DNA of 11,474 nt from Bacillota bacterium (GTDB lineage Bacteria; Bacillota; Clostridia; Oscillospirales; Acutalibacteraceae). A model generated the notes under the pieces. That model made no database searches, was not told the DNA's origin, and was given only the letters and a program-made list of their open reading frames with translations. The first letter of the stretch is position 1. Every line of letters begins with the position of its first letter. Location: contig JAEZRH010000140.1 in NCBI GenBank assembly GCA_023412845.1, positions 1-11,474 of the forward strand, given 5' to 3'. Made by a program: the position numbers and the translations under genes. Of the stretch, positions 7,187 through 11,474 are shown piece by piece.

Positions 7187-8650
7187 ATGAGAATCACCAC
7201 ACAGATGATGATGTCACAGTATAAGAAAAACGTGAACGACGCGTTCAGTTCCATGAACAAGGCCATGCAGACGGCCTACGACTACCGCTCGTTCGACCTT
7301 CCGTCCGACAATCCGCTGGCGGCCGCGCAGACTTTCCAGGTCCACTGGGAAACAAGCCTGAACGAAGACTACCAGACGAACGTGAGCAACCTCAAAAGTT
7401 CCGTAAACACGGCGGAAAGCATCCTGCAGAACATAGACAGCATTCTGACCAGCGCGAACGGCACCAGCGGGCTTGCGGGAATCACCGGCACCACCAGCCA
7501 AAGCGGCCGGGAGGCGATCGCCAACGAGATCCTCAAGTACCGCGACACGATTCTTTCCGAGATGAACTCCAAATACTCCGACAGCTACCTGTTCGGCGGC
7601 TCCAATTCCTCCGACGTGCCGTTTACCGTTTCGAACGACCAGCTTTACTACCGCGGCATCAACGTGGACACCGGCGAAAACAGCAACGGCGCGTCGGAAA
7701 CGCTGACTTACAATTATACCGACCCCGTGACCAGCAAAACGACCGCAAAAACCATGCAGGTCAACTTCGGCTCCGGCATCGGCGCAAAGCTGAACGGCTA
7801 CACGCTCAGCATCAGCACCTCCAACACCGGGACTGCCGGAACGGCTTCCATCTCCACGGCCGTGGACACGGCTGCGAAAACGATCACTATTAATGTAGCC
7901 GACACGACGGACCATTCCATCACGAAAGGAAATCTGCAGGACTATTTCCAGAACAGTTCCTCCGATTTTCTAACGAAGTTGCAGGGAGTCGACTCCAGCA
8001 TCACCTCCGCTATGACATCGAAGGTCACCATCAGCGGCCTCCCGGACAACAGCAGCGATGCCGTTCAGACAGCGTCGGCGGACGCAACGGCATCCCCCAG
8101 CGGCATCACCGACATCGTCAATCTCGACAGCCTTGCAAACGAATCGGTCTATGTCGACATCGGCCTCGGCATCACACAGAACGCAAACGGAAGCGTGAGC
8201 GACCAGAGCGCATTCAACTCCGCTCTGTCCGGCATCTCGTACCTTGGCTACGGGACCACGTCCGTTACTGCAAACGGCATCACGACGAGCAATGTGCCGA
8301 ACAACGTTTATTCTCTTCTTACAAAGATCGCAAGCGACCTGAATAATTCCAGTCTGAGCGGCACAAGCCTGACCGCCGCGATCGACCCGTATATGACGAA
8401 CCTTACGAATTCACAGGACAAACTCGAGGCGAAACAGACGCAGGTCGGCTCAAAGCTGCAGTTGCTGAGCGATACGGCGACCTACCTCCAGAACATTGGA
8501 ACAAGCCTGGACGATCGGGACAACGATGTGGAATATATCGACGTTACGGACGCCATTACGAATTATTACATGCAGCAATACTGCTATGAAGCTTCCCTCA
8601 AGGTGGGGAGCGAGACCCTTCCGCAAAGCCTGATGGATTACCTCAAATAA
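7187..8650 (+). CDS. flgL: Flagellar hook-associated protein 3 FlgL, enlarged
   Basis: FlgL is the second junction protein, linking FlgK to the flagellin filament. It belongs to the flagellin superfamily. The N-terminus MRITTQMMMSQYKKNVNDAFSSMNK, then DNPLAAAQTFQ and the YLFGGSNSSDVPF segment near 140, and the C-terminus with SLKVGSETLPQSLMDYLK are typical. The length (487 residues) is well above the roughly 300 of B. subtilis and E. coli FlgL. The extra length is a Ser/Thr/Asn-rich central insert (about 150-400) that should form exposed domains. The only cysteine is C466 near the C-terminus. The ATG at 7187 follows AGGAAGGGG, about nine bases upstream, which overlaps the end of flgK. An in-frame upstream extension to 7133 lies wholly inside flgK and is rejected. 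Confidence 0.95.
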   Translation: MRITTQMMMSQYKKNVNDAFSSMNKAMQTAYDYRSFDLPSDNPLAAAQTFQVHWETSLNEDYQTNVSNLKSSVNTAESILQNIDSILTSANGTSGLAGITGTTSQSGREAIANEILKYRDTILSEMNSKYSDSYLFGGSNSSDVPFTVSNDQLYYRGINVDTGENSNGASETLTYNYTDPVTSKTTAKTMQVNFGSGIGAKLNGYTLSISTSNTGTAGTASISTAVDTAAKTITINVADTTDHSITKGNLQDYFQNSSSDFLTKLQGVDSSITSAMTSKVTISGLPDNSSDAVQTASADATASPSGITDIVNLDSLANESVYVDIGLGITQNANGSVSDQSAFNSALSGISYLGYGTTSVTANGITTSNVPNNVYSLLTKIASDLNNSSLSGTSLTAAIDPYMTNLTNSQDKLEAKQTQVGSKLQLLSDTATYLQNIGTSLDDRDNDVEYIDVTDAITNYYMQQYCYEASLKVGSETLPQSLMDYLK

Positions 8651-8669
8651 ACGAAACCGGGAGATCAGG

Positions 8670-9011
8670 ATGCTTCTTGTGATTGAAGACAAAAACGACC
8701 CGGCCGGAGGGATCGCCGTCGAATGTGACGGGCCCGGAGGGACCGAACTGGCATATATCCCCGCTATCCGGGTGTTTTTTTCGGAGGAACCCATTCAGGT
8801 GCGGTACGAGTGCGCGCTTCAGCGTTTCCGCCACGAATGGCTTCAGGACAGGACGCCGGAGGAAGGAGCTCCTTCCTCTCGTACGGCGCTGGTGTCTATG
8901 TACCTGAAAGCCGTGCTCGGCACCGGCTGGCCTCCCTCTTCTCCCACGCCCCCGGCCGGCAAAAGCGGCCCGGGTGAAGAGAATGTCAGAAGGCTTTCCC
9001 AAAAAGCGTGA
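8670..9011 (+). CDS. Unrecognised protein in the flgL-fliW interval
   Basis: I do not recognise this 113-residue protein. The first half reads as a small folded domain with alternating hydrophobic residues (LLVIED at 2-7, GGIAVECDG at 13-21, LAYIPAIRVFF at 27-37, IQVRYECALQRF at 42-53). This is followed by a helix around RTALVSMYLKAVL (71-83) and a Pro/Ser/Gly-rich basic tail (87-113). There is no signal peptide or membrane helix. It has two cysteines (19, 48). The ATG follows GGGAG by a short 6-base gap and lies 19 bases after flgL. fliW starts 28 bases after its stop. In B. subtilis the same slot holds yviE, a larger protein, and I see no clear resemblance to it. Codon choice resembles the neighbours, and the operon position suggests a flagellar accessory role (inference). 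Confidence 0.75.
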   Translation: MLLVIEDKNDPAGGIAVECDGPGGTELAYIPAIRVFFSEEPIQVRYECALQRFRHEWLQDRTPEEGAPSSRTALVSMYLKAVLGTGWPPSSPTPPAGKSGPGEENVRRLSQKA

Positions 9012-9039
9012 AAACGGCAACATGGAGGAGGAATGAAAC

Positions 9040-9477
9040 ATGCAGCCCAGTTCTGCCGGCATTCCCGCCCCCGAAGAGAAGGAAAAAATCGCCCTCCGCT
9101 TCGAGGACGGCATCTACGGTTTCGAAGATGTAAAAGACTTCATCCTTCTTGAGACAGGCGGAAAAGTGATCTGGTCGTTGCGGGCGGCCGACAGCGATTT
9201 CCCCACGCTGACCGTCGTGGACCCTTTCGTCGTGACGCGGGACTACCATCCGGTTCTGACCGACGCCGAACGGGAATCGCTCGGCGGGCCGGCGGACGGC
9301 GAGCTGTGCTTCCTTGCCGTGGCGGTCATCCGCAAAAAGCTCGAGGAATCCTCCGTGAACCTGAAAAGCCCCATCGTCATCAACACGCGGACAAAGCAGG
9401 CAAGGCAGATCATCCTGGAGAACAGCGATTACCCCGTGCGTTACCGGCCTTTCGGCGGCACGCCGAAAAGGAGGTAG
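9040..9477 (+). CDS. fliW: Flagellar assembly factor FliW (CsrA antagonist)
   Basis: FliW is a small cytoplasmic protein that binds flagellin when it accumulates and otherwise binds CsrA and relieves its repression of flagellin translation. The 145-residue product shows the family pattern: FEDGIYGFEDVKDFILLE (21-38), VVDPF (59-63), FLAVAVIRKK (91-100), VNLKSPIVINTRTKQARQIIL (106-126) and the YPVRYRPF end. The first 15 residues (Pro/Ser/Glu-rich) form a slight N-terminal extension. The ATG at 9040 follows GGAGGAG with a nine-base gap. Its stop lies 5 bases before csrA, and the csrA ribosome binding site is inside the last fliW codons, so the two are likely translated in step. Confidence 0.95.
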   Translation: MQPSSAGIPAPEEKEKIALRFEDGIYGFEDVKDFILLETGGKVIWSLRAADSDFPTLTVVDPFVVTRDYHPVLTDAERESLGGPADGELCFLAVAVIRKKLEESSVNLKSPIVINTRTKQARQIILENSDYPVRYRPFGGTPKRR

Positions 9478-9482
9478 GCGTC

Positions 9483-9755
9483 ATGCTGGTGATTTCGCGC
9501 AAAACGTCCGAATCCATCATGATCGGCGACGATATCGAGATCGTCGTAAGCGAAATCGGCTCCGAAAGGGTCAAAATCGGGATCAGGGCGCCGAAGGGCG
9601 TCCCCATTCTGCGAAAAGAGCTGCTGGAGACCCGCGAAATGAACCGCGAAGCCGCAGGCGCCGTCGGCAAAGAAACCGTGGAGGCGCTGCAGCGCCTGCT
9701 TGGCGGTAGCGGCACGGCCGGTTCCGCCCCGCCGGAGGGCGCGGTGAAAAAATAG
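9483..9755 (+). CDS. csrA: Translational regulator CsrA
   Basis: CsrA is a dimeric RNA-binding protein that recognises GGA motifs, often in hairpin loops, and blocks ribosome access. In related bacteria its main target is the flagellin mRNA. The 90-residue protein starts MLVISRKTSESIMIGDDIEI, has VKIGIRAPKGVPILRKEL (30-47) and keeps the RNA-contact residues R6 and R44. The segment after the core (ETREMNREAAGAV, 49-61) resembles the part of B. subtilis CsrA that FliW contacts. The tail is longer than usual (74 residues in B. subtilis, 61 in E. coli) and ends in a Gly/Ala/Pro-rich segment. The ATG at 9483 follows AAGGAGG (9468-9474) by 8 bases. The frame is open further upstream inside fliW, but that has no family match. 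Confidence 0.97.
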   Translation: MLVISRKTSESIMIGDDIEIVVSEIGSERVKIGIRAPKGVPILRKELLETREMNREAAGAVGKETVEALQRLLGGSGTAGSAPPEGAVKK

Positions 9756-9854
9756 GGCTCGTCGGGGCTGGAGAGTTCCGGGAAATTTTCGCGGGCACGT
9801 AGATCCTCAGGCCGGGCGCAAAGAAGCGGAAAAAAACATTTTTTATCATAAAAA

Positions 9855-9888
9855 GTAATTTTTCGGCTAAATTTCTTCCGGAAATTAC
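9855..9888. repeat. Inverted repeat spanning the flagellin promoter
   Basis: The arms GTAATTTTTCGG (9855-9866) and CCGGAAATTAC (9878-9888) are complementary apart from a TT/C difference and are separated by 11 bases. A shorter perfect pair, AATTTC and GAAATT (9870-9886), fills the promoter spacer. The arms overlap the -35 to -10 region, as an operator would. Confidence 0.45.
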
Positions 9889-9894
9889 CGATAT
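9868..9894 (+). promoter_or_regulatory. Sigma-28 (sigma-D/FliA) promoter of flagellin
   Basis: TAAA (9868-9871), a 15-base spacer and ACCGATAT (9887-9894) match the sigma-D consensus at all but the first base of the -10 element. The start would be near 9901, giving a leader of about 168 bases. The AT-rich run upstream (9831-9860) could act as an UP element. This provides high-level late transcription of flagellin, separate from read-through of the flgM operon. Confidence 0.88.
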
Positions 9895-9998
9895 ATAGGG
9901 TAGATTCCAAAGGCGATCCGGAAGCGCGGCCTCTCCTTTACAGGGCCCGTAAACGCGGGGGCCGCCAACCGGAGAGTCTATTCGGAACAGAAATTAAA

Positions 9999-10016
9999 AA
10001 GAGAATGGATTCTCTT
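9999..10016 (+). promoter_or_regulatory. Leader hairpin with GGA loop, candidate CsrA site 1
   Basis: AAGAGAA (9999-10005) and TTCTCTT (10010-10016) form a perfect 7-bp stem with a four-base TGGA loop. GGA in a hairpin loop is the known CsrA recognition pattern. The B. subtilis hag leader has one such upstream site plus one over the Shine-Dalgarno. With fliW and csrA directly upstream, CsrA control is likely, but binding is inferred. Confidence 0.65.
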
Positions 10017-10052
10017 GCCCGCACGCGGCCGAAAGCCGGGCGGGGAAAAATC

Positions 10053-10060
10053 AAGGAGGA
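10053..10060 (+). promoter_or_regulatory. Flagellin Shine-Dalgarno, candidate CsrA site 2
   Basis: AAGGAGGA lies nine bases before the flagellin ATG and contains two GGA motifs. Flanking AAAAT and ATTTT could weakly pair and hold it in a loop. It sits about 48 bases downstream of the GGA hairpin loop, a spacing at which one CsrA dimer could bridge both sites. This ribosome binding site fixes the ATG at 10069 over an upstream in-frame start at 10015. Confidence 0.6.
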
Positions 10061-10068
10061 AAAATTTT

Positions 10069-11235
10069 ATGCGTATTCAACACAATATCGCCGCCCTGAA
10101 CGCTTCCAACCGTTTGAAGGCAAACGACAGCTCCATCAGCAAGAACATCGCGAAGCTGTCTTCCGGCTACCGCATCAACAGCGCCGCGGACGACGCCGCG
10201 GGACTTGCGGTTTCCGAGAAGATGCGCTCCCAGATCAACGGCCTGACCCAGGCGCAGGACAACGCCAAGAACGGCATCTCGCTGGTGCAGACGGCTGAAG
10301 GCGGCCTGAACGAAACCGAGTCCATCCTGCAGAGGATGAACACCCTGGCCGTCGAATCCGCGAACGGCACCTACCAGAGCGACACGGACCGCGCCAATCT
10401 GCAGAAGGAAGTCGTCAAGCTGCAGGATGAGATCAACACCATCTCCACCTCCACCAACTTCAACCAGATCAACCTGCTTGACGGTTCGATGGGCGGATTT
10501 GCTGTTTCGAGCGCGGGCTATGCCAGCACCGGCATTGCCAATATCGCTGTGACGGGCGGCTACAACACCGGCAACCTGACGTTTGCCGCGACCATTGTCG
10601 GCGCTGCCACTTCCCTGACGGTTGGCCTGGCGACGGCCGTCTCGGGCATTTCCTTCACAACCGCCTCCACTTCCTTCACGAGCGGCGGAACCTATACCTT
10701 CAAGGCAGTCGTCAGCACCGCCCAGGCAACCGCGGACGACGCCGCGAAATACAGCGGGCTGGAAGTTACTGTTACGCTTGGCTCTGGTACGATAGCTGCC
10801 GGTAATATCACTGCTACTGCCACCAGCGGCGGCAATCCGTTGAGCCTGCAGGTCGGCTCGGACAACAAGGTCGATCAGCGCATCACGCTCGCCGTCGGCG
10901 ACATGAGCGCCAAGGGCCTCGGCGTAAACGTGGTGGATATCTCCACACAGTCCGGCGCACAGAGTGCAATCGACACCATCAAGGCCGCCATCAACACGGT
11001 TTCCGCCACACGCGCCGACCTCGGCGCCGTGCAGAACCAGCTGGAGCACACCTCCAACAACCTGAGCGCGATGAGCGAGAACCTCACCTCCGCCGAAAGC
11101 CAGATCCGCGACGTGGATATGTCCGACGAGTATGTCCAGTACTCCAAGAACCAGATCCTGTCTCAGGCCGCTACGGCAATGCTGGCTCAGGCCAACACCC
11201 AGCCGCAGAACGTTCTTACGCTCCTCAAGGGCTGA
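10069..11235 (+). CDS. hag: Flagellin, filament subunit
   Basis: This is the main filament protein, exported by the flagellar type III system and polymerised at the tip. The 388-residue product has the conserved N-terminal D0/D1 region MRIQHNIAALNASNRLK through LSSGYRINSAADDAAGLAVSEKMRSQI (30-56) and LQRMNTLAVESANGT (87-101). It also has the C-terminal D1/D0 with TRADLGAVQNQLEHTSNNL (314-332) and AATAMLAQANTQPQNVLTLLKG. A Gly/Ala/Thr/Ser-rich variable domain (about 141-290) lies between. The LQR..LAV.SANG segment is the conserved D1 patch that mammalian TLR5 recognises in enterobacterial flagellins. There are no cysteines. AAGGAGG is nine bases before the ATG. The gene has its own sigma-28 promoter and a terminator after it. 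Its equivalent in Proteobacteria is fliC. Confidence 0.97.
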   Translation: MRIQHNIAALNASNRLKANDSSISKNIAKLSSGYRINSAADDAAGLAVSEKMRSQINGLTQAQDNAKNGISLVQTAEGGLNETESILQRMNTLAVESANGTYQSDTDRANLQKEVVKLQDEINTISTSTNFNQINLLDGSMGGFAVSSAGYASTGIANIAVTGGYNTGNLTFAATIVGAATSLTVGLATAVSGISFTTASTSFTSGGTYTFKAVVSTAQATADDAAKYSGLEVTVTLGSGTIAAGNITATATSGGNPLSLQVGSDNKVDQRITLAVGDMSAKGLGVNVVDISTQSGAQSAIDTIKAAINTVSATRADLGAVQNQLEHTSNNLSAMSENLTSAESQIRDVDMSDEYVQYSKNQILSQAATAMLAQANTQPQNVLTLLKG

Positions 11236-11270
11236 GTTACGGACTGACAGCACACAATCTCATTTCACAG

Positions 11271-11306
11271 GGGACCTTCCGGCAGCAGCCGGAGGGTCCC
11301 TTTTTT
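11271..11306 (+). terminator. Intrinsic terminator after flagellin
   Basis: GGGACCTTCCGGC (11271-11283) and GCCGGAGGGTCCC (11288-11300) form a 13-bp stem with a single T-G wobble and an AGCA loop. Six T follow directly (11301-11306). It starts 36 bases after the flagellin stop and ends the transcription unit. Confidence 0.93.
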
Positions 11307-11474
11307 AGATACACGGCAGCCGCATGGAGTCTTGCCCTCCCGTTGAACCGATCGCCCGGAAACGTTTTCGGGATCCGTCCCCCGTAAAGAGCGCGGGCCC
11401 CCGATAGGGAAACAGGAACTTGCCGCATAAAAACCGCGTTCCTCTTCCCGTTTGTCAAACATCCCGCGCAGAGT
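11307..11474. other. Region after flagellin without a recognisable gene
   Basis: Open frames here run across the terminator on the reverse strand and have no ribosome binding site or family match. The only structure noted is a short inverted repeat at 11355-11372 (CCCGGA, then AACGTT, then TTCGGG), without a T run. No promoter was convincing before the window ends. Confidence 0.5.

Larger units (their letters stand above)
9756..10068 (+). other. Flagellin upstream region and mRNA leader
   Basis: These 313 bases contain no gene. The first 75 or so bases after csrA are GC-rich with no clear terminator (an A7/T6 stretch near 9830-9845 makes at best a weak hairpin). An AT-rich segment (9831-9860) precedes the sigma-28 promoter at 9868-9894. 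The predicted leader from about 9901 to 10068 contains a CUCCUU stretch (9933-9938), a possible GC hairpin (9944-9963), the GGA hairpin (9999-10016) and the Shine-Dalgarno. Confidence 0.75.

Noticed and set aside
7214..7915. A 233-residue open frame on the minus strand
   Set aside because: It is antisense to the N-terminal half of flgL and has low-complexity Arg/Val/Gly composition.
8983..9036. A 17-codon open frame starting MSEGFPKKR between the unknown ORF and fliW
   Set aside because: It mostly overlaps the end of the upstream ORF, has no ribosome binding site, and its last codons are the fliW Shine-Dalgarno.
8643..9113. A 156-residue open frame opposite the unknown ORF and the start of fliW
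   Set aside because: It overlaps certain fliW codons on the other strand and would break the co-directional operon. The plus-strand ORF has the operon spacing and ribosome site.
9830..9846. A7-CAT-T6 stretch as a csrA terminator
   Set aside because: The stem would be only A-T pairs with a three-base loop. It lacks a GC stem and lies just upstream of the flagellin promoter.
10051..11253. A 400-residue open frame on the minus strand
   Set aside because: It lies opposite flagellin, whose conserved ends are certain. Long antisense frames are common over such biased codons.
11237..11458. A 73-residue open frame on the minus strand after flagellin
   Set aside because: It runs through the strong flagellin terminator and shows no start signal or family resemblance.

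Overview
The window is a flagellar gene cluster from a Gram-positive, probably anaerobic bacterium of the Clostridia (an Oscillospiraceae/Ruminococcaceae-like organism would fit; this is inference). The reasons are the gene order, strong AAGGAGG-type ribosome binding sites, fairly GC-rich genes with AT-rich promoter regions, and the FliW/CsrA pair next to flagellin. The rightward gene order matches the late flagellar block known from Bacillus subtilis: flgM-flgN-flgK-flgL-(accessory ORF)-fliW-csrA-hag.

Layout. Minus strand, read from about 4063 leftward: flgB, flgC, fliE, fliF and fliG, with fliG cut by the window edge. These make the proximal rod, the rod/MS-ring junction, the MS ring and the rotor switch. 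A 450-base AT-rich divergent control region (about 3924-4368) holds a leftward sigma-A-type promoter, a rightward sigma-A-type promoter, a near-perfect rightward sigma-D/sigma-28 promoter and an 11-base direct repeat. Plus strand from 4369: flgM (anti-sigma-28), flgN (chaperone), flgK and flgL (hook-filament junction), an unrecognised 113-residue ORF, fliW and csrA. A 313-base gap follows, with a second sigma-28 promoter and a structured leader, then flagellin and a strong intrinsic terminator. The last 170 bases show no gene.

How it works together. The leftward operon builds the early basal body under a housekeeping-type promoter. FlgM holds sigma-28 in check until the hook is complete, and the two sigma-28 promoters (flgM and flagellin) respond when it is released. 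FlgN escorts FlgK and FlgL. CsrA, antagonised by FliW, should tune flagellin translation: the flagellin leader has a 7-bp hairpin presenting TGGA in its loop and a GGA-containing Shine-Dalgarno, the two-site arrangement known from the B. subtilis hag leader.

This is mostly a well-understood system. The parts that deserve a second look are the unknown ORF between flgL and fliW, the repeats in the divergent control region, the T8 run inside the flgM sigma-28 promoter spacer, the inverted repeat over the flagellin promoter, and the flagellin leader.
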